Positions 1 to 8,026 of a stretch of 18,631 bases of DNA are shown here, piece after piece. The DNA comes from JACNKV01 sp964388155 (lineage in GTDB: Bacteria; Fidelibacterota; Marinisomatia; Marinisomatales; JACNKV01): NCBI GenBank assembly GCA_964388155.1, contig CAYLYH010000039.1, forward strand, positions 1-18,631, read 5' to 3'. The notes beneath the pieces were generated by a model. It was given only the letters and a program-made list of their open reading frames with translations. It had not been told where the DNA came from and made no database searches. The position numbers and the translations under genes are program-made. Positions within the stretch are counted from its first letter, which is position 1. Each line of letters opens with the position of its first letter.

Positions 1-137
1 GCGTAACGCAAGGGGAGCAAGAAAAACCACCTACTTGGTGTATTCATTTTGTCATTATGAAAAATTATACATTCTTTCACAAAATGCTTTTTATCTTTCA
101 TGTAAAATATTTTAATTTTGCGCATCTGATGAACCCC

Positions 138-153
138 TTTAATCATCATTAAA
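138..153. promoter_or_regulatory. Perfect 6-bp inverted repeat upstream of the ferredoxin gene (possible operator)
   Basis: The A+T-rich leader of the ferredoxin gene holds a perfect inverted repeat, TTTAAT-CATC-ATTAAA, about 75 nt before the start codon. It could be an operator, but in A+T-rich DNA such repeats arise by chance and no convincing promoter boxes could be placed next to it. The rest of 1-227 shows no credible gene. Confidence 0.2.
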
Positions 154-217
154 CAAAAGGTGTTAACAGATGTTTGTTCATTTATTTCAAAGAAAGAAAT
201 AACACAATATTAAATTG

Positions 218-223
218 AGGAGG
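218..223 (+). promoter_or_regulatory. Ribosome binding site of the ferredoxin gene
   Basis: A full AGGAGG lies 4 nt before the ATG at 228, one of the strongest Shine-Dalgarno sequences in the window. It fixes the ferredoxin start and shows that this organism uses classical Shine-Dalgarno pairing. Confidence 0.85.
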
Positions 224-227
224 AGTT

Positions 228-416
228 ATGGCTCTGTATATTACTGACGAATGCATCAACTGCGGTGCGTGTGAACCGGAATGTCCGACTGAAGCAATTA
301 CCGAAGGTGATGAGATCTACGAGATTGATCCCAATACCTGCGTGGAATGTGAAGGTCATTTTGATGAACCGCAATGTGTTGAGGTTTGTCCGGTAGACTG
401 TATCGAAAAACTATAG
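228..416 (+). CDS. 2[4Fe-4S] ferredoxin, Alvin/YfhL type
   Basis: A 62-residue low-potential electron carrier of the cytoplasm. Two cluster-binding motifs are visible. The first is C9-x2-C12-x2-C15-x3-C19-P. The second is C38-x2-C41-x8-C50-x3-C54-P, and is followed by V-D-C58. The eight-residue insert between C41 and C50 plus the CPVDC ending are hallmarks of the Allochromatium vinosum-type (Alvin) ferredoxins, also called YfhL-like. These have unusually negative and well-separated cluster potentials. The protein is acidic throughout, as usual for ferredoxins. The AGGAGG four bases upstream sets the start. The gene stands alone: a terminator follows, so it is probably transcribed separately from mrp. 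The electron partner cannot be told from the context. Confidence 0.95.
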   Translation: MALYITDECINCGACEPECPTEAITEGDEIYEIDPNTCVECEGHFDEPQCVEVCPVDCIEKL

Positions 417-508
417 TAGACCCACTTTAAATTATTCCATAAAATTGACTATATGCCTCAATGACCATCCTTTGATTATATAAGGTTTATAGTTTTGGGG
501 ATATCGTT

Positions 509-542
509 ACGAAAAACGGCTGGTTCAAAGCCGTTTTTTCGT
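509..542 (+). terminator. Rho-independent terminator after the ferredoxin gene
   Basis: The arms ACGAAAAACGGCT (509-521) and AGCCGTTTTTTCGT (529-542) pair around a 7-nt loop with one bulged T. The G+C core is ACGGCT/AGCCGT, directly followed by six T residues. This is a classic intrinsic terminator about 90 nt past the ferredoxin stop, and it separates that gene from mrp. Confidence 0.85.
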
Positions 543-621
543 GGAGACATTTGAGAACTTTTCAACAAAATATTTTAACAGGAACTATTCTTCTGTCTTG
601 AGGTAATAGTGTAGGTAACTC

Positions 622-1728
622 ATGAATAAAGACCATATTATCCATCTGCTTAAGTCTGTAAACTACCCGGGGTTCACCCGCGATATTATATCTTTTGGTA
701 TGGTAAAAGACATCTCATTAGATGACCAAAATCTCACCATAAATTTAAATATTAATACAGCAAAAGATGATGTGCGGAAAACCATTGTAGCGGACGTTCG
801 CAATGTTTTAGAAGCGACCAAAGAATTTAAAGATATTAACATTCAAGTCGACAATCCTCCAGCCGAAGCAACGTCTACCGCTGAAGCACCGGCACCTCTG
901 GTGAACGGAGATATAAAACACATTGTTGCTGTTGCCAGTGGAAAAGGCGGCGTCGGGAAGTCAACAGTCGCTGCAAACCTTGCCGTGGCAATAGCCGAAA
1001 AGGGATATAAAACAGGGTTGCTTGATTTGGATATTTACGGACCGTCGCTTCCGATTATTTTAGGCATCAACACCACACCGAAAATCACGGACGAGAAAAA
1101 ACTCATCCCCGTTGATGCACACGGACTAAAAGCTATGAGCTTTGGTCTCATTAGCGGAAACAAAGCACCCACGATTTGGAGAGGTCCGCTGGTTTCAAAA
1201 ATGACCCAGCAATTTTTCAGAGATGTTGAATGGGGAAATTTGGACATTCTTATTCTTGATCTTCCACCGGGTACCGGAGATATCCACTTGACATTGACAC
1301 AGCATATTCAGTTGAGCGGTGCCATTATTGTCACCACGCCACAGGACATGGCGCTTGCAGACGTACAAAAAGGTGCGGATATGTTTCGAAAAGTGAATGT
1401 CCCCGTTTATGGCGTCGTCGAAAACATGTCCGGATTACAGATTGAAGGTACCGTAACAAATAATGCACAGATTGACTTAAAAGGTGTTGGTGTCATTAAC
1501 CCCGATGAAAATGGCCGATTTTCTCTTCGGATGGATATTTTCAAACGTGGCGGGGGATTGAAAGAAAGTAAACGACTGGGTGTCCCATTTTTAGGTGAGA
1601 TTCCTATTTCATCAGAGATTACAACAGCTTCGGACGAGGGGACTCCCGTTGTTTCTGCTTATCCGAACTCAACATCGGCTCAATGTTATCACGATTTGGC
1701 AAATCAGCTGGAAGGGTTTTTATCCTAG
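622..1728 (+). CDS. mrp: Mrp/ApbC-family P-loop ATPase (iron-sulfur cluster carrier-like), without CxxC
   Basis: A 368-residue cytoplasmic ATPase of the Mrp/NBP35 family, whose members hold and pass on Fe-S clusters. Residues 1-75 form a DUF59/MIP18-like domain. After a short Ala/Pro-rich linker comes the deviant Walker A motif GKGGVGKST (107-115), then DLDIYGPSLP (135-144) and DLPPGTGD (213-220), all diagnostic of the family. The usual CPxC after ENMS is absent: ENMS (267-270) is followed by a longer stretch of about 55 residues with no cysteine, leading to GVPFLGEIPI. The only cysteine in the whole protein is C355. Cysteine-free Mrp proteins are known in other phyla (for example mycobacteria and Bacteroidetes), so function may be kept by another mechanism. 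The start ATG is preceded only by a weak AGGT. Confidence 0.9.
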   Translation: MNKDHIIHLLKSVNYPGFTRDIISFGMVKDISLDDQNLTINLNINTAKDDVRKTIVADVRNVLEATKEFKDINIQVDNPPAEATSTAEAPAPLVNGDIKHIVAVASGKGGVGKSTVAANLAVAIAEKGYKTGLLDLDIYGPSLPIILGINTTPKITDEKKLIPVDAHGLKAMSFGLISGNKAPTIWRGPLVSKMTQQFFRDVEWGNLDILILDLPPGTGDIHLTLTQHIQLSGAIIVTTPQDMALADVQKGADMFRKVNVPVYGVVENMSGLQIEGTVTNNAQIDLKGVGVINPDENGRFSLRMDIFKRGGGLKESKRLGVPFLGEIPISSEITTASDEGTPVVSAYPNSTSAQCYHDLANQLEGFLS

Positions 1729-1907
1729 GAGGTTGCTCGCCCCGGCACACACTCAACCATTTCAACGTTCATTTGTGCCTGTGATATTCCTAATGTTTAA
1801 TTCTCTGTCCGTAATTGATTTTCCTTTGCAAATAGTATCTATTGACTGATAGACAGTAGAGGGGTAATTTCGCCAGCGATTTCATCGTCGTAAATCTGGT
1901 ATTTAAC
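1729..1907. other. Intergenic spacer before the envelope operon
   Basis: The 179-nt gap between mrp and uppS is the only sizeable spacer ahead of the nine-gene run and should carry its promoter. TTGATT (1815-1820) followed 17 nt later by TCTATT (1838-1843) is the best -35/-10 guess, but the match is weak. A small TCTAT/ATAGA hairpin (1838-1853) overlaps it. No open reading frame with credible coding character is present. Confidence 0.35.
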
Positions 1908-2660
1908 ATGGAATCCAGACTTAATAAAAACATCATATTAGAAAACAATCTTCCGAAACACATCGCGATTATTATGGATGGAAACGGACGGTGGGCAAAA
2001 AAACGCTCCCTGCCGCGTCTTGCCGGACATCGGGAGGGAATTCGATCTGTGCGGGAAATTACACGGGTATGCGGAGAAATTGGGGTCAAACACCTGACCC
2101 TCTATACTTTCTCAACAGAAAATTGGAATCGTCCAAAAACCGAGGTCTCCGCGTTGATGGATTTGCTCCTCCGGACAATCCGAGGTGAAGTCGCCAGTCT
2201 AAATAAAAACAATGTGAAACTTACCATCATTGGGAATATAGATGATTTGCCCGAAAAAGCTCGAAAAGGAATTTTAGAAGGAATCGAATTAACACATAAT
2301 AATACCGGACTTAATCTAAATCTTGCGCTTAGTTATGGCAGCCGGCAAGAAATACTGCATGCAGTAAAATTTCTCTGTGCCGATATTCAAGCTGGCAAAT
2401 TGCAGGTCAGCGACATTTCGGAGAAAACATTTGCTCGCCATCTTTACACAGCAAACATTCCCGACCCGGAGCTCTTAATCCGCACCGGCGGAGAACTGAG
2501 AATCAGCAATTTTCTTCTCTGGCAAGCTGCGTACACAGAGCTGTATGCGTCTCCGGTGTATTGGCCGGACTTCCGTGAAAATGAACTTTTTGAAGCAATC
2601 CGGGATTATCAGAAACGAGAACGCCGATTTGGATTAACCAGTGAACAACTAACAGAATAA
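1908..2660 (+). CDS. uppS: Undecaprenyl diphosphate synthase (cis-prenyl transferase)
   Basis: This enzyme condenses isopentenyl diphosphate units onto farnesyl diphosphate to give the C55 lipid carrier used for peptidoglycan and O-antigen. It is 250 residues, the family norm. Visible signatures are IIMDGNGRWA with the Mg-binding Asp at D24, GHREG with H41, LYTFSTENWNRP, and the C-terminal RTGGELRISNFLLWQ followed by AYTELY and WPDF. ATG 1908 is chosen because the reading frame upstream offers no other ATG, GTG or TTG before a stop codon. No clear Shine-Dalgarno is seen. Its stop is only 2 nt before the bamA start, an order typical of Bacteroidetes and relatives. The usual partner cdsA is not next to it. 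Its substrates derive from the MEP pathway, whose Dxr is encoded downstream in the same run. Confidence 0.95.
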   Translation: MESRLNKNIILENNLPKHIAIIMDGNGRWAKKRSLPRLAGHREGIRSVREITRVCGEIGVKHLTLYTFSTENWNRPKTEVSALMDLLLRTIRGEVASLNKNNVKLTIIGNIDDLPEKARKGILEGIELTHNNTGLNLNLALSYGSRQEILHAVKFLCADIQAGKLQVSDISEKTFARHLYTANIPDPELLIRTGGELRISNFLLWQAAYTELYASPVYWPDFRENELFEAIRDYQKRERRFGLTSEQLTE

Positions 2661-2662
2661 CC

Positions 2663-5068
2663 GTGAAAAAACTCTTAAAACTATTTATCTTAATTATTGT
2701 CTTTGGTGTGGTGCTCTTTGCACAAAAATCGACAGAGACTCCCCTCCTGCACGTCAATGTGGTTGGAAATTCACTCACAACAAGCAACATGATTTTGTAT
2801 ACATCCGGACTCCAGGAAGGAACCGTATTGAAATCCGGAGATTTGTCCCGGAGTGTTAAACGTCTCTGGCAGCTTGGATTATTTGATGACATCCAAATTA
2901 AGCTTGAAGAAGAAACACCCGAAGGAATTTCCATTATCATCTCCGTCAGTGAAAACCCCATCCTTGGAAAGTTAATCTTTAAAGGGAATAAAAAAATCAA
3001 AGACGGAAAACTTGAAGAAGAATTAGAACTTCAATCCGGACAACGATTGCGTCCACATCTTTCTGTAGAAGCCATACAAACCATTAAAAAACTGTATGCA
3101 GAGGATGGATATTTACAGGCACACGTAGAAACGGAACTCATCGAAACTTCTGTAGAAAACATTCCTCAAGAGAGAATTCAAAAGAACACAAAAGACTTGG
3201 TATTTCATATCAAAGAAGGGAAAAAAATAAAACTGAAGCACATCGAGTTTGAAGGGAATGATACGTACTCCAACTGGAGATTGAGAAACGTATTGAAAGA
3301 AACAAAGCAGCAGCGCTGGTATTTGTTTTGGAGATCGTATTACAATCCCGAAAAGTTTGAAGAAGATAAACAATTACTCTCCGCCTTCTATAAAAATAAT
3401 GGTTTTCGCGATTTTGAAATTATTTCGGATACCGTTCGTTACAATTCAGACGCAAATGCGATGAATATTGTTTTGACCATGAAAGAGGGATCCAAATATC
3501 ATTATCGTAATTTTTCGTGGGAAGGACACACGCTTTATACAGCAGAACAATTAAAACGAAGGCTTGGTTTATCCAATGGCCAAGTTTACAATGAAGAAGA
3601 TTTCAATGGGGCCGTATTCGATCGTATGCAGGGCTTGTACATGGATAAGGGATATATTTACAGCCAAGTAGAGCCGAAAATTACTCCGATTGGAGAGGAC
3701 TCTATGGATGTGCATTTTCGCATCACAGAAAATCACAAAGTTACTGTCCGAAATATTTATATCAGCGGAAATACCAAAACCCGCGAGAATGTGATTCGCA
3801 GGGAGTTAAAAATATATCCCGGCGATGTCTTCAACCGGAAACGCCTTATCCGAAGTCAGCAAGATGTGTGGATGCTGAATTTCTTCTCGAATGTTGTTCC
3901 GAATGTTGTTCCTGTTGATGAAGATGAAATTGACCTGGAGATTACCGTTGAAGAACGATCCGCAGATCGGGCACAGGCAAATATCGGATTTACGGGAGAA
4001 TACGGAATGACTGGCGGTGGTGGACTAGAATTCAATAACTTCAGAGGATTGGGTCAGCGCTTTTCTTTGAGTTTTAATACCGGGACAAACTACTCCATGT
4101 ACAGCACGACTACGCCTTCGAAATATCGTTCATTCAGTCTGAGTTTTACGGACCCTATGATTTTTGACACGCCGAATTTAGTCGGTGGATCTTTGTTTTA
4201 CAGTTTCAGAGGCGCGTCTACAAATTATTCATTCCCGCTGGATATGACCATCCAAGGGGGCTCTATGAGCTGGGGGCGGAGGTTCCGCTGGCCGGATGAT
4301 TATTTTCGGGGACATTGGGTGTTTAGAGCCGTGCAAAAAACATATAGCGGCGATCCGGAAGATATTGAAGAGCTTAATTTGCAAAACAATGAAACGACTA
4401 CCGGAATAAATCTCACACAAATTATAACACGCGACAGCCGCGACAGACCCGAATTCACAACCATGGGATCAAGGGTTTCGCTTGAAACAACGTTCTCTGG
4501 ATGGTTTTTAGGCGGAAATGAAGATTTTCATAAACATGTGTTGAATTTGGAGTGGTATACCCCTACATTCTGGAAATTTGTTTTGATGACTACGGCGAAA
4601 TTGGGCGTGATTCAACCACTTCCGTCTCCGGATGACAAACTTTCATTAATCCCGTTTGATGAAAAATTCATTATGGGCGGAAATGGAATTCCATACGGAA
4701 ATATGCTTCGCGGGTATCCTGACAATTCTATTGGACCGTTAACATCTTCCGGTCGTCCTGCAGGTGGAAATGCCATGATGCGGTTCAATACAGAATTCAG
4801 AATTCCGTTTTCTGAAAATCCCGTCGTTTATGGAATGCTGTTTGCAGAGATGGGAAATGTTTGGAATACTTCAGATTTGACAGAACCATTTCACTTACCC
4901 AGAAATGGGGCTTTATCCATGAAACGAACTGCCGGCGCAGGAATACGGTTTTTCATGCCAATGATTGGCATGCTTGGGTTTGATATGGGATATGGGTTTG
5001 ATGACGTAACCGGTGAGGGGAAACCACAGGGGTGGACCTACACCATAACTTTTGGACAACCATTTTAG
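2663..5068 (+). CDS. bamA: Outer membrane protein assembly factor BamA
   Basis: The 801-residue central subunit of the BAM machine that folds beta-barrel proteins into the outer membrane. Residues 1-20 are a signal peptide (basic KK, hydrophobic core, cleavage likely after LFA). Five POTRA domains follow at about 26-97, 98-190, 191-277, 278-360 and 361-432, each with the typical beta-alpha-alpha-beta-beta pattern and phrases such as GLFDDIQI, FKGNKKI, ISGNTKTRENVIRREL and PGDVFNRKRL. From about 435 to the end is the 16-strand surface-antigen barrel. It carries the loop-6 motif as LRGYPD (682-687, usual form VRGF/Y) and ends in aromatic F801, as expected of the barrel's C-terminal sorting signal. 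The start is GTG (2663), 2 nt after uppS, with no strong ribosome binding site, suggesting coupled translation. OmpH/Skp follows immediately. Confidence 0.95.
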   Translation: MKKLLKLFILIIVFGVVLFAQKSTETPLLHVNVVGNSLTTSNMILYTSGLQEGTVLKSGDLSRSVKRLWQLGLFDDIQIKLEEETPEGISIIISVSENPILGKLIFKGNKKIKDGKLEEELELQSGQRLRPHLSVEAIQTIKKLYAEDGYLQAHVETELIETSVENIPQERIQKNTKDLVFHIKEGKKIKLKHIEFEGNDTYSNWRLRNVLKETKQQRWYLFWRSYYNPEKFEEDKQLLSAFYKNNGFRDFEIISDTVRYNSDANAMNIVLTMKEGSKYHYRNFSWEGHTLYTAEQLKRRLGLSNGQVYNEEDFNGAVFDRMQGLYMDKGYIYSQVEPKITPIGEDSMDVHFRITENHKVTVRNIYISGNTKTRENVIRRELKIYPGDVFNRKRLIRSQQDVWMLNFFSNVVPNVVPVDEDEIDLEITVEERSADRAQANIGFTGEYGMTGGGGLEFNNFRGLGQRFSLSFNTGTNYSMYSTTTPSKYRSFSLSFTDPMIFDTPNLVGGSLFYSFRGASTNYSFPLDMTIQGGSMSWGRRFRWPDDYFRGHWVFRAVQKTYSGDPEDIEELNLQNNETTTGINLTQIITRDSRDRPEFTTMGSRVSLETTFSGWFLGGNEDFHKHVLNLEWYTPTFWKFVLMTTAKLGVIQPLPSPDDKLSLIPFDEKFIMGGNGIPYGNMLRGYPDNSIGPLTSSGRPAGGNAMMRFNTEFRIPFSENPVVYGMLFAEMGNVWNTSDLTEPFHLPRNGALSMKRTAGAGIRFFMPMIGMLGFDMGYGFDDVTGEGKPQGWTYTITFGQPF

Positions 5069-5072
5069 GAGG
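5067..5072 (+). promoter_or_regulatory. Ribosome binding site of ompH, overlapping the bamA stop codon
   Basis: AGGAGG overlaps the TAG stop of bamA and lies 5 nt before ATG 5078. Terminating ribosomes on bamA would sit on this site, coupling chaperone synthesis to BamA synthesis. Confidence 0.8.
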
Positions 5073-5077
5073 ATAAA

Positions 5078-5608
5078 ATGAATAAAAAACAATCAATCAT
5101 GTGGATATTGACTATCAGCATTTTACTGCCGATAGTATCCATGGCACAGGTGAAAATCGGATATATTGCTTCCGAACGAGTTCGGACGGAATATGAAGAA
5201 TTTAAAGAGGCGGAATCTCAACTTCAGCTGGAATTCAGAAAAGTACAGTTTGAATACCAAGATTTAATGATACAGCTTGACAGCCTTAAACAGTCCTACG
5301 AAACGCAGCGACTGATGAGTTCTCCGGATTGGCGGGCAGAGAAAGAACAGGAAATTCAATCATTGGAGTTGGAAATCCAAAACTTTCAGGCACAAAAAGT
5401 AGGACCCGAAGGTGAGTTGTACCAACGTCAGGCACAAATGGAATATGAACTTCTCGGAAAAGTAAAACAGGCTGTAGACCGTGTGGCTATCGACAAGGGA
5501 TATGATTTCATTTTCGACGGCTCGGTTTCATTGCTTTACGGAAAAGCCACGTTTGACTTGACTGACGATGTTCTGCATGAATTAAAAAAAGCCAACGAAT
5601 CGAACTAA
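5078..5608 (+). CDS. ompH: Periplasmic OMP chaperone, OmpH/Skp family
   Basis: A 176-residue protein of the Skp/OmpH family, whose trimers hold unfolded outer-membrane proteins in the periplasm on their way to BamA. The N-terminus is a signal peptide (MNKKQS, then a hydrophobic core, cleavage probably after SMA before QVKIGYI). The mature start VKIGYI is the usual first strand of the family. Residues about 38-135 are rich in Glu, Gln, Leu and Lys with heptad-like spacing and would form the long coiled-coil tentacles. The C-terminal VAIDKGYDFIFDGS matches the family body domain. It lies between bamA and lpxD, the same place as skp in E. coli. Confidence 0.9.
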   Translation: MNKKQSIMWILTISILLPIVSMAQVKIGYIASERVRTEYEEFKEAESQLQLEFRKVQFEYQDLMIQLDSLKQSYETQRLMSSPDWRAEKEQEIQSLELEIQNFQAQKVGPEGELYQRQAQMEYELLGKVKQAVDRVAIDKGYDFIFDGSVSLLYGKATFDLTDDVLHELKKANESN

Positions 5609-5617
5609 CCTATTCCG

Positions 5618-6622
5618 TTGATTACTCTGCAAGAACTTGCAGCTCACTTGGGGGGAGTTGCGGTTGGTAATCTGCATTTAAAGATTTCCGGTGTTTCTGA
5701 AATTCAGAGAGGAAAGAAGGGGACCATCACCTTTCTTTCCAACGCGAAATACCGGGGATTTTTACATACAACTAAAGCATCGGCGGTTCTCGTCAACGAT
5801 GTTTCTGTCCTCGAAGACAAATCCGGGATTGTGGTTGAAAACCCACAACTCGCCATTGCCCGCACCTTGAAATTATTCAATATTGAACCCTCCCATCTCA
5901 CGGGCATTCACTCCACAGCTGTTATTCATAAAACAGCAAGCATTGGAAAAGATGTTACTATTGGTGCGCATGCTGTGGTTGAAGCCGGAGTTTCCATCGG
6001 GGACAATTCTATCATTGGTGCGCAATGTTTTATTGGAGAAAAATCTGTTCTTGGAACCTCCTCAGTTTTATTCCCGAATGTGTCAATCTACCACAACTCT
6101 ATCCTTGGAAACCGTGTGCGAATTCACAGCGGCACCGTCATTGGTTGTGACGGATATGGATTTGTGACGGATAAAGATATCCACCATAAAATTCCGCAAA
6201 CCGGCACCGTAACCATTGAAGAAGATGTAGAAATTGGTGCAAATTGCGCCATAGACAGGGCAACAATTGGGACGACCACTATTGGTGCGTGCACCAAACT
6301 GGATAATTTGGTGCACATTGCCCATAATGTTTTGATTGGCAAAGGGTGTTTGATCACTGCTCAGGTAGCAATTGCAGGTAGCGCTGAAATTGGAAATTTC
6401 TGTACTTTCGCCGGACAATCAGGTGTCGCTCCGCACGTAAAGATAGGTGACAGGGCTGTGTTTGCCGCAAAGTCCGGGGTGACAAAATCTCTGCCGGGTG
6501 GAAAAATCTACGCAGGAATGCCGGCTAGGGAAATCCGAGAACAAAATCGCAGAGATGCCGTACATACCGACGTGACAAAACTAAAAAAGCGTTTGAAAAA
6601 GCTGGAAGATAAACTCGCATGA
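5618..6622 (+). CDS. lpxD: UDP-3-O-acylglucosamine N-acyltransferase (LpxD)
   Basis: The third enzyme of lipid A synthesis: it transfers a 3-hydroxyacyl chain from acyl-ACP to the 2-amine of UDP-3-O-acyl-glucosamine. It is 334 residues. Residues 1-95 form the uridine-binding domain (phrases ISGVSEIQRGKKGTITFLSN and KYRGFL). Residues about 96-300 are hexapeptide repeats of a left-handed beta helix (many [I/V]G-x4 units such as IGKDVTIGAHAVV). The family motif NLVHIAHNV places the catalytic histidine at H236 (E. coli H239). The C-terminus is a basic helix (KKRLKKLEDKLA) as in other LpxD trimers. The start is TTG at 5618, 9 nt after the ompH stop: the uridine-domain N-terminus begins there and no ATG is available. 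The stop overlaps the next gene as ATGA. Confidence 0.93.
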   Translation: MITLQELAAHLGGVAVGNLHLKISGVSEIQRGKKGTITFLSNAKYRGFLHTTKASAVLVNDVSVLEDKSGIVVENPQLAIARTLKLFNIEPSHLTGIHSTAVIHKTASIGKDVTIGAHAVVEAGVSIGDNSIIGAQCFIGEKSVLGTSSVLFPNVSIYHNSILGNRVRIHSGTVIGCDGYGFVTDKDIHHKIPQTGTVTIEEDVEIGANCAIDRATIGTTTIGACTKLDNLVHIAHNVLIGKGCLITAQVAIAGSAEIGNFCTFAGQSGVAPHVKIGDRAVFAAKSGVTKSLPGGKIYAGMPAREIREQNRRDAVHTDVTKLKKRLKKLEDKLA

Positions 6623-8016
6623 ACAGAAATCAGAGAACGATAAAAAAATCGGTGTCGTGTACAGGAATTGGTTTGCACACCGGCGTACAAAGTACGGTTA
6701 CTTTCAAACCGGCTCCGGAAAACTACGGAATTCGATTTTTACGAACGGACGTTGAGAACAGCCCGGAAATCAAAGCAGATATCGATCATGTTGTAGATAT
6801 TTCCAGAGGAACAACCCTTGAGCAAGACGGTGTCCGCATTCATACGGTTGAGCATGTTTTAGCGGCGGTAACAGGGCTACGTATTGATAACATCCAAATT
6901 GAACTTACCGGGAAAGAACCCCCCGTCATGGATGGAAGCGCTCTGGACTTTGTTCTATCCCTGCAGCGAGCAGAACTCGTTGAACAAACAACGCAACGAG
7001 AATTCCTTGAAATTGATAAAGCGATTGCCTATTCTAATCCTGAAAAAGGAATTGATATTCATGTGTTGCCTTCCGATAAATTTCGTGTAACATTTATGAT
7101 TGACTATAAATATCCTTCACTCGGGACTCAGTATACAGCCGTCTATGACATGGAAAAGGATTTCCCCACTGAGATTGCACCGGCAAGAACCTTTGCGTTT
7201 CTCAGTGAAATTGAAAACCTGAAAGAACAAGGACTTATCCAAGGGGGAAACCTTAATAATGCTGTGGTGATTGTTGATAAAGAAATTGATTCTAACGAAG
7301 CAAACCACCTCCAATCACTCTTTGGAATCAAAGAGGATTTAATTGCAGGGGCAAACGGAATTTTAAACGGGAAAGCCTTACGCTTCTCAAATGAGCCTGT
7401 ACGGCACAAGGCATTGGATCTGATTGGAGATCTTGCGTTGCTTGGGCTTCCAATTAAAGGACATGTGATTGCGGCGCGAAGCGGACATGCATCCAATGTA
7501 GAGTTTGTGAAAAAGATTAAAAAAGAATATCAAAAGAAAATTCTGCAAAAGCAATTTCAGAAAAAAGCCAATTCTGATTATCTCCTAGATATCAGTGCGA
7601 TTATGAATCTTATGCCCCATCGATATCCGTTTATTTTGATTGACCGTATTATTGATATGACTCCGGGAGAACAGTGTACCGCCATTAAAAATGTTACCAT
7701 CAATGAACCATTTTTTCAGGGACATTTTCCAAATCAGCCGGTGATGCCGGGAGTCCTGATTTTGGAATCGATGGCTCAAGCCGGAGCTTTTTTAGTGCTA
7801 AACAGCGTAGAAGACCCCATGAAAAAGAATATGTATTTCTCTGCCGTGTCTAAATCAAAATTTCGGGTACCCGTCATACCTGGAGACCAAATCAGAATAG
7901 AAATGGCACTAAAGCGGATTCGCCTAGGTGGAGTAAGGTTACAGGGGAAAGCCTATGTCGGAGAAAAACTTGTCGCCGAAGCAGACTTAATGGCAAACAT
8001 TGTAGATCGCGCTTAA
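6619..8016 (+). CDS. lpxC/fabZ: Bifunctional LpxC-FabZ fusion: UDP-3-O-acyl-GlcNAc deacetylase and 3-hydroxyacyl-ACP dehydratase
   Basis: A 465-residue fusion of two enzymes that compete for or use 3-hydroxyacyl-ACP products. Residues 1-300 are LpxC, the zinc deacetylase making the committed step of lipid A. They contain TVEHVLAA with E78 and zinc ligand H79, RHKALDLIGD with ligands H263 and D267, and SGHASN with catalytic H290. A lysine-rich linker (about 300-320) leads to FabZ (about 321-465), the hot-dog-fold dehydratase of fatty acid elongation. FabZ carries LMPHRYPFILIDR, GHFPNQPVMPGV with catalytic H369, and LESMAQ with E383, at the exact 14-residue spacing of the FabZ pair. The fusion is a known trait of Bacteroidetes and related phyla. 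The ATG overlaps the lpxD stop by four bases (ATGA), so translation is coupled. Confidence 0.95.
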   Translation: MNRNQRTIKKSVSCTGIGLHTGVQSTVTFKPAPENYGIRFLRTDVENSPEIKADIDHVVDISRGTTLEQDGVRIHTVEHVLAAVTGLRIDNIQIELTGKEPPVMDGSALDFVLSLQRAELVEQTTQREFLEIDKAIAYSNPEKGIDIHVLPSDKFRVTFMIDYKYPSLGTQYTAVYDMEKDFPTEIAPARTFAFLSEIENLKEQGLIQGGNLNNAVVIVDKEIDSNEANHLQSLFGIKEDLIAGANGILNGKALRFSNEPVRHKALDLIGDLALLGLPIKGHVIAARSGHASNVEFVKKIKKEYQKKILQKQFQKKANSDYLLDISAIMNLMPHRYPFILIDRIIDMTPGEQCTAIKNVTINEPFFQGHFPNQPVMPGVLILESMAQAGAFLVLNSVEDPMKKNMYFSAVSKSKFRVPVIPGDQIRIEMALKRIRLGGVRLQGKAYVGEKLVAEADLMANIVDRA

Positions 8017-8026
8017 GGGGAATCCC

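Noticed and set aside
57..152. Short open frame beginning ATG-AAA-AAT upstream of the ferredoxin gene
   Set aside because: Only 31 codons, A+T-driven composition, no ribosome binding site and no recognisable sequence.
1838..1853. TCTAT/ATAGA inverted repeat before uppS as an operator
   Set aside because: Five A+T-rich base pairs are expected by chance in a spacer of this composition.
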